Below, in pieces: positions 1-9,057 of a stretch of DNA of 64,000 nt. Position 1 is the stretch's first letter. Each line of letters starts with the position of its first letter. The notes below the pieces were generated by a model. The model was not told the DNA's origin and made no database searches. It was given only the letters and a program-made list of their open reading frames with translations. The translations under genes and the position numbers were made by a program. The stretch spans positions 88,254 to 152,253 of the forward strand of contig CAJTTI010000006.1 in assembly GCA_910579225.1 (NCBI GenBank). Reading direction: 5' to 3'. The stretch is from an uncultured Lachnospiraceae bacterium (lineage in GTDB: Bacteria; Bacillota; Clostridia; Lachnospirales; Lachnospiraceae).

Positions 1-1488
1 TTTCTCACCAAATGCCTAGAAGAAGGAAAATGTTTGATCCTGCTGGATGCGCTGGACGAGGTAGGTAACGACCAGCGCAGTGAACTGCATAACCTGATTG
101 TCTCTTACTTTGAGAAAACCAAAAACAAAGTGTGTATTACCTCGCGGGAGCGCGGCTTTATTCCACGCAAACATATCACCTGTTATTCTATCCAGCCGGT
201 CACCATCGAAGATATCTCAGAATATGTAGACCGGTTTATCGCGTTGAACAAGTTCAATACAGAAGAAAAAGAACGATTTCTGGAACAGGCTTCTGTCCTT
301 GTAGAGAAAGGGTTCATCAAAGGATTTCTCACCTTGTCTCTGCTACTTGCTATATATAAGAACGAAGAGGATCTACCATCCAACAAGGTATTGCTTTATG
401 AAAAATGTTTTGAATACATGGCCAATACCCGCGAAAAAAACAAAAAGCTTATGAGCAACAGCAGTACCGGCGAAGAATACAACTGGACCGTACTAGCAAA
501 GCTGATGAATGATGCAACCTTTATGGAGCTGGCCAGACTGGGTACACCAAACAACTGTGATATCCCCTGGCATAAAATTAATGATGCCATACTTTCCCTG
601 TATGAGAAGCGTTTTCAAAGCAGTACTGAGTGCAGGATGGCAGCAGAGATGTTTCTGCAGTTCTGTGCAGATCGGACTGAAGTTTTTGTACCATCTCCAG
701 ACAGTAATACCGATTACCGTTTTTTCCACCGTTCCTTTTATGAGTTCTTCTATGCAAAATACATAGAGCTGCATACCAGCGAACCAACAGAAACTTACCA
801 GAGCTTATGTCTCTTTGATGTGGATTCTGAGATCTTCGAACTTTTGATTGCTTTGTATGAACGGAGGAATCCCTGCTATCTTCGGAAGTTTGTGCTGTAT
901 ATGTTTTCATGTGCAGAAAAATTCCTGTTAAAGAATGAAGAAAAGTTCCAGAAAAGCTTGGATCTTCTGGTCCTGGTCATGCAGAACGTGGAAGAAACCG
1001 ATCTGATCGAGCAATTTATTACGTTATTTCTGGAAAAAGGAAGACTGATTTCCCGTCACTCTCTGTCTGTAACGTTTGGTCTGATTAGTAATCCCATCAG
1101 ACAGAATATAGATTTTTTCTCAAAAACCTTTGATAAGAATGATCTCATGACCACCATAGAGGAAGAACTGATCTCCTTTTTCCTGAAAAACAAATCCTAT
1201 TGCAAAAATATATCAAGACAAGAGCAGCTTCCTAAGACAGTAGACGATATCAAAGCCGGAACAACATATGCCTGTGCAAAACTTCTGCTTCTTTTTCCCA
1301 ACACATATGAACGGATGGACAAATGCTTCCAAAAACTGGCCAACAAACCCCATGTATTATGTGAGAGAAAGATGCGCGGCCCGTCTGTTGTTGAACTAGT
1401 GAACTTCGCGGGGAAAATATATAAACTTCCTTCCAAAAGGCGAATCCAGGTGTACAATACCATACTCGCCAATATACAGATACGGTAA
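1..1488 (+). CDS. NACHT-family (STAND) NTPase, 3' part
   Basis: The frame is open to the left window edge, so the gene starts outside. The visible part begins within the NACHT ATPase core: a Walker B-like LILLDALDEV at once, then ITSRERG about 30 residues later, matching the sensor region. A long helical region follows, with no recognisable C-terminal repeats. STAND/NACHT proteins are signalling ATPases; many bacterial ones act in phage defence, but the effector or sensor domain that would show this here is not visible. The frame stops at 1488, although the next 200 bases look like the same gene in another frame (see next entry). The family call is firm; the role is inference. Confidence 0.8.
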   Translation, partial: FLTKCLEEGKCLILLDALDEVGNDQRSELHNLIVSYFEKTKNKVCITSRERGFIPRKHITCYSIQPVTIEDISEYVDRFIALNKFNTEEKERFLEQASVLVEKGFIKGFLTLSLLLAIYKNEEDLPSNKVLLYEKCFEYMANTREKNKKLMSNSSTGEEYNWTVLAKLMNDATFMELARLGTPNNCDIPWHKINDAILSLYEKRFQSSTECRMAAEMFLQFCADRTEVFVPSPDSNTDYRFFHRSFYEFFYAKYIELHTSEPTETYQSLCLFDVDSEIFELLIALYERRNPCYLRKFVLYMFSCAEKFLLKNEEKFQKSLDLLVLVMQNVEETDLIEQFITLFLEKGRLISRHSLSVTFGLISNPIRQNIDFFSKTFDKNDLMTTIEEELISFFLKNKSYCKNISRQEQLPKTVDDIKAGTTYACAKLLLLFPNTYERMDKCFQKLANKPHVLCERKMRGPSVVELVNFAGKIYKLPSKRRIQVYNTILANIQIR

Positions 1489-1691
1489 TTTATGAACAGA
1501 CTAACCAAAATGAAAAGAACCAGCAAGCGGATCCCCTGCGAGATGATTTCTTCATCTGGACGGACAAAAATCCCCTTGTAAAGATCATCCGAAACACTTG
1601 CTGCTACGCAATAAAACACATAGTTTCCGGCACCAAAGAGCACATTGGCCACATCATTGACCGGGCCGGATTTGCACAATATAAAAAATAG
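1489..1691 (+). pseudogene. Out-of-frame 3' end of the NACHT gene
   Basis: Frame 3 is open from inside the end of the NACHT gene through to TAG at 1689-1691. It reads as plausible protein (TDTVIYEQTNQNEKNQQ, then about 50 more residues with FIWTDKN and IGHIIDRAGFAQYKK). It has no start codon or ribosome binding site of its own. Removing two bases from the AATATACAG run near 1471-1479 would join it to the NACHT frame as ...NTILANTDTVIYEQ. The simplest reading is a 2-bp insertion that removed about 70 C-terminal residues from the NACHT protein. A sequencing error cannot be excluded. Confidence 0.6.
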
Positions 1692-1706
1692 ATTCTGGAA
1701 AATGTA

Positions 1707-1770
1707 GGACCGCCGCAAAATACTGCCTGGCAACCCTGCGCCAGGTAGACAGAGAATTTTGCGGCGGTCC
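1707..1770. repeat. Perfect 15-bp inverted repeat hairpin
   Basis: GGACCGCCGCAAAAT at 1707-1721 pairs perfectly with 1756-1770. A second stem, CCTGGC (1726-1731) with GCCAGG (1740-1745), lies in the loop. There is no clear T-tract, so it is not a textbook terminator. It lies between the NACHT gene and the convergent macro-domain gene. The GTCGCAAAAT or GCCGCAAAAT motif also appears near hairpins at 12.3 and 61.7 kb, suggesting a dispersed hairpin element. The rest of 1489-1805 holds only the displaced NACHT end. Confidence 0.75.
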
Positions 1771-1805
1771 CGATGATTCTACGTCTCAATTTGTTTCCAA
1801 GTATC

Positions 1806-2312
1806 CTAAACCAACTGACTCAGCGCCTTCTCATAAAACTTTCTTGTTCTCTCGTCAAAGCATACCATCTGCACTTCCTCTATCTCCGCATGTTCCCTGC
1901 AGAATGACAGAATTGTGCGTACTGCGATCACAGACGCTTTCTCCAGAGGAAACCGGTAGATTCCGGTGCTGATGGACGGAAATGCTACGGTCCTGCACCC
2001 ATGCGATGCCGCCAGACGCAGACTATTCTCATAGCAATCGGCCAGTAATTTTTCTTCCCCCTTATTTCCCCCGCTCCATACAGGGCCTGGCGTATGAATC
2101 ACATGTCTGGCAGGCAGACGATAGCCTTTTGTAATTTTCGCCTGTCCGGTTTTACAGCCATGCAACAGACGACATTCTTCCAGAAGCTCCGGTCCGGCTG
2201 CCCGGTGGATCGCTCCGTCCACTCCTCCGCCCCCCAGAAGACTGGTATTTGCCGCATTGACAATTGCATCAACCTGAATCTTTGTAATATCTCCGGTCGT
2301 AATTCTGAACAT
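1806..2312 (-). CDS. Macro-domain protein, probable ADP-ribosyl hydrolase
   Basis: A 168-aa stand-alone macro domain. The ADP-ribose-binding signatures are present: GDIT at the start, then [27 protein letters not shown] and a later [16 protein letters not shown]. The Asn of NAAN, the GGGGVDGAI loop and the STGIY phosphate loop match the YmdB/MacroD type that hydrolyses O-acetyl-ADP-ribose or mono-ADP-ribose. The frame extends 24 codons upstream, but ATG at 2312 is preceded by an AGGCAGGG-like site and begins directly at the domain, so I chose it. It is cytoplasmic. Its position beside a NACHT gene could be chance. The substrate is inferred from the family. Confidence 0.88.
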   Translation of the reverse strand: MFRITTGDITKIQVDAIVNAANTSLLGGGGVDGAIHRAAGPELLEECRLLHGCKTGQAKITKGYRLPARHVIHTPGPVWSGGNKGEEKLLADCYENSLRLAASHGCRTVAFPSISTGIYRFPLEKASVIAVRTILSFCREHAEIEEVQMVCFDERTRKFYEKALSQLV

Positions 2313-2405
2313 ATATTTCCCTGCCTTTCCCAATTGAAATATCTTTATTATACGATACCGGAGATATTTCCACAATTCATTCATGCGTCAGAACATACAG
2401 AAATC

Positions 2406-3755
2406 TTACGAAATACTTCGGACCGCCTTTCCTGGCAGCTGAGCCGGCAGAATATTTTTATACCGGTATACGCTGAGCACCAGCCCAAGAAGTATATAAG
2501 ACACCACAATTCCGCTCCCGCCGGATGAAAAGAACGGCATGACGGCAGAAGTACGGGGAAGGAGTCCAAGGGGCATCCCGACACTGACCACAACCTGAAG
2601 CAAATACACAATCCCGCAGCCGCATCCCAGCATCATACCCAGCTGGTTCTTCTGTCCCAGAGAGATTCGGAAAATCTTCACAACCAGCAACAAAAGCAGC
2701 GCCACTACAAGCACTCCGGCCAGAACGCCGCAGGCTGTGATCAGGCTTATAAAAACATAGTCATTCTGAAATCCCGGGAGCATTCCGATTTCCGTTATGC
2801 TCTGAGCATTTCCCCCTACCAGTCTGCTGGACACTAGAAACTCCTTTACCTGATTTACAAAATAGTCATTACCATGAGAATTGCTCAAAAATGCCCTCAC
2901 CCGATCCATCTGATAAGTCGCCAGATGTCCAAACAGACCGGCTCCAATGAACAGCCATGCAGGAGCAGTCAGAGCAACCCCCATAAGCACCAACGTCCGT
3001 TTTCGGGGAACCTGATACCATCCTTTCCACACTGCAAGCACAATAAGAACTACAAACGTCACCCACAGTACCATTCCCTGAGAAAACGCCGGAATCCGCA
3101 GGGTCATCCACGTGGGCACCAACGCCCATAAGAGCGCTTTCCCGATGCCTCTGTATCCCTGTCCGCGGTACGAATACAATATTCCTCCATAAAGCGGCAC
3201 ATACAGGAGCATGAAAGCCGGTATAAACACATAAAAAGGACCAGAAGCTATATAAATCCGCGCTCCATTTATCGTTATACCCAGATAATGAGACCCTGCA
3301 AACACAAATATCAGAAACACCATGGCTCCCTGTCTGGCCCATCTGGACAGGATGCTGTAATCCAGACGATACACTGCAAGCATCAGCACATATCCCAGCA
3401 AGATATGCAGAATATGCTTTCCCAGATACCCATAACCGGCTCCAACCGCCTCCTGAGCAAAGACCCCAAGAATCCCCTGGAGAACAATGCTTGCCAGACT
3501 GATTACTCCGATCAGCACCAGGATCAGCACGGAAAGCTGCGGCCGGTGGATTCGGTCCAGCGATATACCGGTTTCCACCGGATCTCCCATCTCCCGTATG
3601 GCCTTCTCCATGGCTTCTTCCTCGAACATACCTTCTGCTTCATATGCTTCTGCCTGATCCAGGACATGGTTTCTCAGCTCTTCGCTGATCATCTCTCTTA
3701 CCTTTGTGCAACGAATCTGTTCCGTCACCGTAGTCAGATATTCTTCCAGTCTCAT
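2406..3755 (-). CDS. FtsW/RodA/SpoVE-family membrane protein with N-terminal HAAS-like domain
   Basis: A 449-aa protein. About 75 N-terminal residues (MRLEEYLTTVTEQIRCTK, then EEAMEKAIREMGDP) resemble the HAAS/permease-prefix helical domain often found beside PadR regulators. A polytopic SEDS-type domain follows, with about ten membrane segments and typical near-C-terminal MPFFSSGGSG and MPLGLLPRTSAVMP motifs. SEDS proteins polymerise peptidoglycan glycan strands from lipid II. ATG at 3755 has a perfect GGAGGTG site and overlaps the padR stop by 4 bases (ATGA), so the pair is translationally coupled. Such PadR-linked copies are accessory to the housekeeping FtsW and RodA; the exact role is unknown. 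Confidence 0.85.
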   Translation of the reverse strand: MRLEEYLTTVTEQIRCTKVREMISEELRNHVLDQAEAYEAEGMFEEEAMEKAIREMGDPVETGISLDRIHRPQLSVLILVLIGVISLASIVLQGILGVFAQEAVGAGYGYLGKHILHILLGYVLMLAVYRLDYSILSRWARQGAMVFLIFVFAGSHYLGITINGARIYIASGPFYVFIPAFMLLYVPLYGGILYSYRGQGYRGIGKALLWALVPTWMTLRIPAFSQGMVLWVTFVVLIVLAVWKGWYQVPRKRTLVLMGVALTAPAWLFIGAGLFGHLATYQMDRVRAFLSNSHGNDYFVNQVKEFLVSSRLVGGNAQSITEIGMLPGFQNDYVFISLITACGVLAGVLVVALLLLLVVKIFRISLGQKNQLGMMLGCGCGIVYLLQVVVSVGMPLGLLPRTSAVMPFFSSGGSGIVVSYILLGLVLSVYRYKNILPAQLPGKAVRSIS

Positions 3756-4087
3756 CCGCCCACCTCCAGTGCCAGAACATTCATAACTGCCCTGGAATAT
3801 TCCTTCCACTGACTCTTCTTCTCTTCCAGATATTTCCGTCCGCCCTTTGTAATCTGATAATACTTTCGTACTTTTCCGACTGCTTCCTGCTCATAAGATA
3901 TAAGGTATTGCTTATCCTCCAGGCTGTGGAGCAGCGGATACAGTGTTCCCGCCTTCAACTCAAATAAATTCTCCGATCTCTGCCGTAAAGTATCAATCAT
4001 CTCATACCCATACATGTCTTTTTCCGAGAGCAGCTTTAAAATCATCATCGCCATGCTTCCGGATACCAATGATCTGTCAATTGCCAT
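3752..4087 (-). CDS. PadR-family transcriptional regulator
   Basis: A 111-aa winged-helix protein of PadR type. The sequence shows MILKLLSEKDMYGYEMI, then FELKAGTLYPLLHSLEDKQYL (recognition helix) and GKVRKYYQITKGGRKYLEEKK (wing), with a short C-terminal helix for dimerisation. PadR proteins are ligand- or stress-responsive repressors, usually of an adjacent membrane protein. Here it is first in a two-gene operon with the SEDS-like gene and overlaps it by 4 bases. The promoter region is very AT-rich with repeated TCTATATATAGA-like dyads, a plausible autoregulatory operator. The effector is unknown. Confidence 0.92.
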   Translation of the reverse strand: MAIDRSLVSGSMAMMILKLLSEKDMYGYEMIDTLRQRSENLFELKAGTLYPLLHSLEDKQYLISYEQEAVGKVRKYYQITKGGRKYLEEKKSQWKEYSRAVMNVLALEVGG

Positions 4088-4130
4088 ATTGCACCTCCTT
4101 GTATAGACAATCTATATATAGACTAACTAT

Positions 4131-4159
4131 ATAATATATCGGTTATCTATATATGTCAA
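4131..4159 (-). promoter_or_regulatory. Promoter of padR-SEDS operon
   Basis: Read on the minus strand: TTGACA (4154-4159), 17-base spacer, TATTAT (4131-4136). Overlapping TCTATATATAGA and GTCTATA dyads between 4100 and 4150 are candidate PadR operators. Confidence 0.75.
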
Positions 4160-4337
4160 GCATATTTTTCTACATAAAAAATACTTTTCTATTCTGGAAA
4201 TTCCATTTTTACTGTGCTACTATAAAACTATCGGATTTGTAAAGAAACAAGCTGTTTTGCGATATAAATCTGATACAGGAAACATTTTCACCAATGTTTC
4301 CTCAGGACTTTAAGAAAGGATACAAGGAACCATTTTT

Positions 4338-4883
4338 ATGGATGGAGAAAAATTAATCGAACTGGCTTTGGAACTGGGATTTGCAGACGCAGCGCTGATC
4401 AACACAGACGAACTGGTGTTTATCCCGGCATTCCGCTCTCTGTGCGAGGAAAATCAATGCGGAAAATATGGTGTCAACTATGCTTGTCCGCCGGACTGCG
4501 GGACAATCGAAGAGATGAAGAACAACGTGCTCCGCTGGCGACAGGCACTGGTCATGCAGACCATGTGGGATATCGAAGACCCTCTGGACAGTGCACAGAT
4601 TAAACCGGCAAAAACGCACCATAATCAGCTCACCCGCCGCCTGATCGACCAGGCCGGAGAACCGGGGCTGATGGTCGGGGCCAGCGGCTGCAGCCTCTGC
4701 AATCCCTGTGCGATTACAGAAGGAGCTCCCTGCCGCTTTCCAAATCTCCAGTATTCATGCATGTCTGCCTATTGCATTTTTGTAAAGGACATGGCGGACC
4801 GTTGCCATATGGATTACGAGTGCGCTCCTGGCATCACCACATTTTTTAGTATGTATTGCTTTGAGGAACAGCCTTCCCGTTGA
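4338..4883 (+). CDS. DUF2284 cysteine-rich putative metal-binding protein
   Basis: A 181-aa protein of the DUF2284 family. Conserved cysteines are visible in CEENQCGKYGVNYACPPDCG, GCSLCNPCAITEGAPCRFP and YSCMSAYCIF, a pattern expected to bind iron-sulfur clusters or another metal. These proteins are common in anaerobes and often described as corrinoid or metal-related; no reaction is established. An AAGGA site precedes ATG at 4338. It stands alone on the + strand, and its last 38 bases overlap the convergent end of recQ, so the two genes share a 3' overlap. Cytoplasmic. Confidence 0.85.
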   Translation: MDGEKLIELALELGFADAALINTDELVFIPAFRSLCEENQCGKYGVNYACPPDCGTIEEMKNNVLRWRQALVMQTMWDIEDPLDSAQIKPAKTHHNQLTRRLIDQAGEPGLMVGASGCSLCNPCAITEGAPCRFPNLQYSCMSAYCIFVKDMADRCHMDYECAPGITTFFSMYCFEEQPSR

Positions 4884-6690
4884 TACATCTGAGGAACCTT
4901 TCCCCATATTTTTCATATTTTGCTGCCCCGACCCCGGATACGCTCAGCATCTCCTTTCGGTCTTTTGGCTTCTTCAAACACATATCTACCAGTGTTTTAT
5001 CTGTAAATACGATATAGGGCGGAACCTTTTCCGTCCTTGCAATCTGCATCCTAAGCTCCCGGAGCTTTTCAAAGAGCTGCCAGCCCCTGTTGTCCAGATC
5101 TCCCGAAATCTGCTTCTTCTTCGGGACCGGCACTTTCTTTTCTGCCGCCTTTGAGAACTTCATGACAACGGCAGCTTCCCCGTCCAGGATCCGCTGTGCT
5201 TCTTTTGTCAAACTCAGAACTGCATATTTATCGTCACTGCTCCGGAGAATTTCTCTGGCAGTCAGCTCCCCAATAATCTCCTTCAGGCGATACTCCGGCG
5301 TCTCTGCCCGGCACCCAAAGGTCCCGAGCCGGTCCAGGCCATAGCTCCGGATTCTCTCATTCTTACTTCCATGAAGAGCAGCCGCAATCGTCCCAGCCCC
5401 ATATCCTCTTCCGGCCTCCCGAATACAATTCAGCACATCCCGGCAGATCTCCGTCACATCTTCTTCTGTATATTCATTCAGACAATTGGAACAATTCTCG
5501 CACCGTCTTTTTGTCTTTTCCCCAAAGTAATTCAGAATATACCCCCGAAGGCAATCTTTGGTAGTCCCATAAAAAGTCATCCACTTCAGTCTCTGGGCGT
5601 CCCGCTCCCGGACTGCATCCATTTCTTCTGCTGTCATCTCTTCCCGAAATTCTTTTTCTTCCAGAAGGAACTGGTTAATCCGTACATCCTGAGGGGAATA
5701 GAACAGGATACATTCCGCCCGTTCTCCGTCTCTGCCGGCCCGTCCTGCTTCCTGATAATAATTCTCCATACTCTGGGGCATATTGTAGTGAATCACATAA
5801 CGAACATTCGACTTATCAATCCCCATTCCAAAGGCATTAGTCGCCACCATTACCGGTCGTTCGTCAAAAATAAACAGATCCTGGTTCTCCTTTCTCTCCT
5901 CCGGAGAAAGTCCCGCGTGATACCGGACCGCCGGAATCCCTTCCCTCAGAAGCATCATACAGACTGTTTCCACATTCTTCCTGGTGGCACAATAGACAAT
6001 ACCACTTTCTTTCCCATGTTCCTTTATATATTTCAGAATCTCCCCGTCTTTCTGCCTGCTGCTCCGAACTTCAAAATACAGATTCTCCCGGTCAAACCCT
6101 GTCACCAGTACCCGGGGATTCTGAAGCCCAAGTACACACAAAATATCATTCTCCACTTCCTCTGTGGCTGTGGCCGTGAACGCACTGACCACCGGACGGG
6201 ACCGCATCCCTGCGATCATACGTACAATATTCAGATAGCTGGGCCGGAAATCCTGCCCCCACTGGGAGATACAGTGCGCCTCGTCCACAGTCACCATACT
6301 GATGTCAGCGTGATTTAAAAAATCCTGGAACAAGCTGCTCAAAAGTCGTTCCGGAGCCACATAGATAATCTTGTACTGGCCCCGTCTTGCCAGTTGCATG
6401 GCTTTCCCGATCTGAGCTTCTGTCAGAGAGCTGTTGATATATGCCGCATGGACGCCTACTTCATTGAGCGCCCTCACCTGATCCTTCATCAAAGAGATCA
6501 ATGGCGAAATCACAATTGTGATTCCGGGCATCAGAAGCGCCGGAACCTGATAGCAAATGGATTTGCCCGCACCTGTGGGCATGATGCCTAACACATCCTG
6601 CCCTTTCAGAATCCCCTCAATCAGTTCTTCCTGACCAGACCGAAAACCGTCATAGCCAAAGTATTCCTTCAGTACTTTATATTTGTCCAA
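4846..6690 (-). CDS. recQ: ATP-dependent DNA helicase RecQ
   Basis: About 614 aa. Order: helicase core with Walker A PTGAGKSICYQ near residue 40, DEAHCISQWGQDFRPSY box near 135, helicase C motif QEAGRAGRDG near 320, a zinc-binding cysteine set (CENCSNC, then CRDVLNC), winged helix, and a C-terminal HRDC domain from about residue 535. It unwinds 3'-5' at forks and recombination intermediates. The longest frame opens at a TTG without a ribosome binding site; TTG at 6690 has GGAGG five bases upstream, so I prefer it. It lies 32 bases after the MATE gene and probably in its transcript. Confidence 0.93.
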   Translation of the reverse strand: MDKYKVLKEYFGYDGFRSGQEELIEGILKGQDVLGIMPTGAGKSICYQVPALLMPGITIVISPLISLMKDQVRALNEVGVHAAYINSSLTEAQIGKAMQLARRGQYKIIYVAPERLLSSLFQDFLNHADISMVTVDEAHCISQWGQDFRPSYLNIVRMIAGMRSRPVVSAFTATATEEVENDILCVLGLQNPRVLVTGFDRENLYFEVRSSRQKDGEILKYIKEHGKESGIVYCATRKNVETVCMMLLREGIPAVRYHAGLSPEERKENQDLFIFDERPVMVATNAFGMGIDKSNVRYVIHYNMPQSMENYYQEAGRAGRDGERAECILFYSPQDVRINQFLLEEKEFREEMTAEEMDAVRERDAQRLKWMTFYGTTKDCLRGYILNYFGEKTKRRCENCSNCLNEYTEEDVTEICRDVLNCIREAGRGYGAGTIAAALHGSKNERIRSYGLDRLGTFGCRAETPEYRLKEIIGELTAREILRSSDDKYAVLSLTKEAQRILDGEAAVVMKFSKAAEKKVPVPKKKQISGDLDNRGWQLFEKLRELRMQIARTEKVPPYIVFTDKTLVDMCLKKPKDRKEMLSVSGVGAAKYEKYGERFLRCINGKAVPQSNTY

Positions 6691-6734
6691 ATTATCCTCC
6701 AAATCAGAGAAACGGTAATTTTATCAGCACCCTC

Positions 6735-8123
6735 TTAAGCTTCCGCACTCTGAAGCCTTGTGATCTGCCGCATCTCATATCCAATCATTCCAATGGCTGC
6801 CATACCAGCTGCCAGATCGGCAATGGGACCTGCATACATGATTCCGTCGATTCCCATAAAGATCGGAAAGATCACAATCAACGGAAGCAGGAACAAAATC
6901 TGCCTGGTCAGGGACATGAAGATCCCTTTCACCGGCTTTCCAATGGCAGTAAAAAATGTAGCAGTCACCGGCTGTATTCCGTTCAGAAACGTCATGAACA
7001 TAAAAATACGAAAATAACGGACCGCAAACAGAAAATATTCTTCCGAACCATCTCCGAATACAGAGATGATCTCCCTTGGAAACAGCTGGAACAGAAAAAA
7101 TGCCGCCGTCGATATCGTCAACGCATACCGGACAGTCTGGAAATATACCTGCTTCACCCGATCATACTTTTCTGCTCCGTAATTATATCCTGCAATGGGC
7201 TGCAATCCCTGCGCCAGGCCGATAACTATGGAGAAATAGAGCATGGCCACTTTGGAGATGATCCCCGCACATGCCAGCGGAACTGATTCTCCATATACCG
7301 ATCTGGAACCGTAATAAGTCAGAGAATTGTTCAGCACGATCTGCACAATCATCATAGCAATCTGATTGAAAAAAGAAGACATGCCCAGAGACATGATATG
7401 TACCGCATATTTTGCCCGGATCATCAAATGGCGACTTTCCAGCGTCACTGTCCTGCAGCGAAGCATGTATTTGAAAATCATACCGGCAGCCACAATCTGT
7501 CCTATGATTGTCGCCAGAGCCGCGCCCGCCATCCCCATTCCAAAGCCAAAGATGAACAACGGATCCAGTACCGTATTGATCAGTGCGCCGGTCAGATTAC
7601 AGATCATGGAATATTTGGGAGTTCCATCAGCCCGGACCAGGTGTGCGCCTCCGTTCGAATAGATTAAAAACGGAAATCCAAGAGATGTGATTCTTGTATA
7701 AGTAATCGCATATGGGAGTACACTGTCCGGAGAACCGAAGAATCGAAGCATGGGTATAAGAAAAAGCTGCGCTATGATACAGAGCACTGTTCCCAGAGAG
7801 AACAAAAGCACTGCAGCGTTCCCCATATAATAGACTGCATCCTCCTCCTGTTTCCTTCCAAGAGCCAGATTAAAAGAAGAAGCACCTCCGATTCCAAATA
7901 GAAGCGCAATGGCCACACAGGAGGTTGTTAGCGGAAACGCCACATTGGTCGCCGCATTGCCCAGCTCCCCGATGCTTTGTCCGATAAAAATCTGATCTAC
8001 AATATTATAGAGTGCCCCCACCAGCATGGCAATAATACTTGGTACTGCAAACTGCCGGATCAACTGCCCTACAGGCAATATTCCCAGTCTGTTTTCTTTC
8101 GTATCCATGGTCCTCTCTTCCAT
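6735..8123 (-). CDS. MATE-family multidrug exporter (MepA/NorM-like)
   Basis: A 462-aa integral membrane protein with about twelve hydrophobic segments and the MATE pattern: N-terminal LIRQFAVPSIIAMLVGALYN, IFIGQSIGELGNAA, then GIGGASSFNLALG, and a matching second half (LACAGIISKVAMLYFS, QPIAGYNYGA). MATE exporters expel cationic compounds using a proton or sodium gradient. GGAAGGTGAG precedes ATG at 8123; a second ATG five codons later also has a site. The gene follows an uncharacterised acidic protein by 7 bases and precedes recQ by about 44, suggesting one transcript. The substrate cannot be read from sequence. Confidence 0.9.
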   Translation of the reverse strand: MEERTMDTKENRLGILPVGQLIRQFAVPSIIAMLVGALYNIVDQIFIGQSIGELGNAATNVAFPLTTSCVAIALLFGIGGASSFNLALGRKQEEDAVYYMGNAAVLLFSLGTVLCIIAQLFLIPMLRFFGSPDSVLPYAITYTRITSLGFPFLIYSNGGAHLVRADGTPKYSMICNLTGALINTVLDPLFIFGFGMGMAGAALATIIGQIVAAGMIFKYMLRCRTVTLESRHLMIRAKYAVHIMSLGMSSFFNQIAMMIVQIVLNNSLTYYGSRSVYGESVPLACAGIISKVAMLYFSIVIGLAQGLQPIAGYNYGAEKYDRVKQVYFQTVRYALTISTAAFFLFQLFPREIISVFGDGSEEYFLFAVRYFRIFMFMTFLNGIQPVTATFFTAIGKPVKGIFMSLTRQILFLLPLIVIFPIFMGIDGIMYAGPIADLAAGMAAIGMIGYEMRQITRLQSAEA

Positions 8124-8130
8124 TGCGTAC

Positions 8131-8532
8131 TCACCTTCCTTTGATTTCGGGAAGAAAATCCTCCGTATCCCTGCAGAAAACGCCTCCTGCCCGGTTTGTC
8201 AGATATTCCATAACCATCCTGGCCTCTGCCTGATCTGCCTCCATAAATGTCACTGTATACACTTCATCTGCATGCCGTTCTTTTATGTAAGTAAGAAGCG
8301 CCTCATCCCACTGATCTTTTTCCAGAATCTCCAGATCCATAGAACCGGTCTCTGAAAGTGTAATCTCTAAGACTCCGGCTTCCTTCCACAATTCTGCGCA
8401 GACTCCTTCTCTCTCCCGGAGATGTTCATAGAGACTTTCAACCGGCACCCCGGCCTCCGGCAGATATAACCACTCCATCAGAACTTTGGGCATTTCTTTT
8501 TGTTTATTCTTCGGTTTTTCTTTCTTTTTCAT
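8131..8532 (-). CDS. Uncharacterised acidic protein
   Basis: I do not recognise this 133-aa protein. It begins with a lysine-rich tail (MKKKEKPKNKQKEMPK) and continues as a small alpha/beta-looking acidic domain with LMEWLYLPEAG, VLEITLSETGSMDLEIL and YTVTFMEADQAEARMVMEYL. There is no signal peptide, membrane segment or cysteine cluster. ATG at 8532 follows GGGAGAAAA and overlaps the DUF1934 gene by 29 bases, so co-translation is likely. The frame also opens 11 codons earlier without a better site. Its conserved-looking place between DUF1934 and MATE genes is the only functional hint. Confidence 0.7.
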   Translation of the reverse strand: MKKKEKPKNKQKEMPKVLMEWLYLPEAGVPVESLYEHLREREGVCAELWKEAGVLEITLSETGSMDLEILEKDQWDEALLTYIKERHADEVYTVTFMEADQAEARMVMEYLTNRAGGVFCRDTEDFLPEIKGR

Positions 8533-8995
8533 CTTTTTCTCCCTGACTGGTGTTCTCTGCTGCAAACCGGAACAGGGCCCTTGACTGAACCCTCACCCGG
8601 ATATCACAACACGCACAGCGCACCCCATTAATACTTAGCTCATAGACAGCTTTCGCCTGGAGACAGTCTTCTTCCATATGGACTTCCACTTTCGTTGTCA
8701 ATGTCTCCATCAGAAAACTTCCATATGGAATGGTATAGACACTGCTCTGACGCTTCTGCTCCTCAAAAATCATACTGGTCGTAACTGGTCCCCTTTTCTG
8801 GACCTCCATTCGATGCCCGTTTATTTTGATCCGGTTTTTCACCGGAGCTGTCATTCCCTCCATCTGTTCCTCAAAAAGAATGTAGTGCGTCCCGTTTCGT
8901 TCATAATAATTTCCGATATGCACCATCTCAATGGTGTCTTCCTCTTCCTCTGCCAGATGGAATCCGGCAATGGTCACCATAACATCTTTTGTCAT
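8504..8995 (-). CDS. DUF1934 (YwiB-like) beta-barrel protein
   Basis: A 163-aa protein of the DUF1934 family, which folds as a calycin-like beta-barrel in Bacillus YwiB. It has the alternating-strand sequence typical of the family: MVTIAGFHLAEEEEDTIEMVH, HYILFEEQ, VKNRIKINGHRMEVQKRG, then SFLMETLTTKVEV and LQAKAVYELSING. Function is unknown; members often sit near arginyl-tRNA synthetase or murein genes. The start at 8995 follows a purine-rich GAGAGAGCAGG stretch. The C-terminus is a charged tail (GEKDEKERKTEE) overlapping the next gene. It probably belongs to the DUF1934-unknown-MATE-recQ transcript. Confidence 0.8.
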   Translation of the reverse strand: MTKDVMVTIAGFHLAEEEEDTIEMVHIGNYYERNGTHYILFEEQMEGMTAPVKNRIKINGHRMEVQKRGPVTTSMIFEEQKRQSSVYTIPYGSFLMETLTTKVEVHMEEDCLQAKAVYELSINGVRCACCDIRVRVQSRALFRFAAENTSQGEKDEKERKTEE

Positions 8996-9057
8996 AATCC
9001 GCCTGCTCTCTCCCGTACCTTCCTGTATATTTATCCATTGTATCCGTTTTCCTCCGG

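Noticed and set aside
5371..6318. 315-codon open frame on the + strand
   Set aside because: Antisense of recQ, with no ribosome binding site and low-complexity residues; the minus frame has full RecQ motifs.
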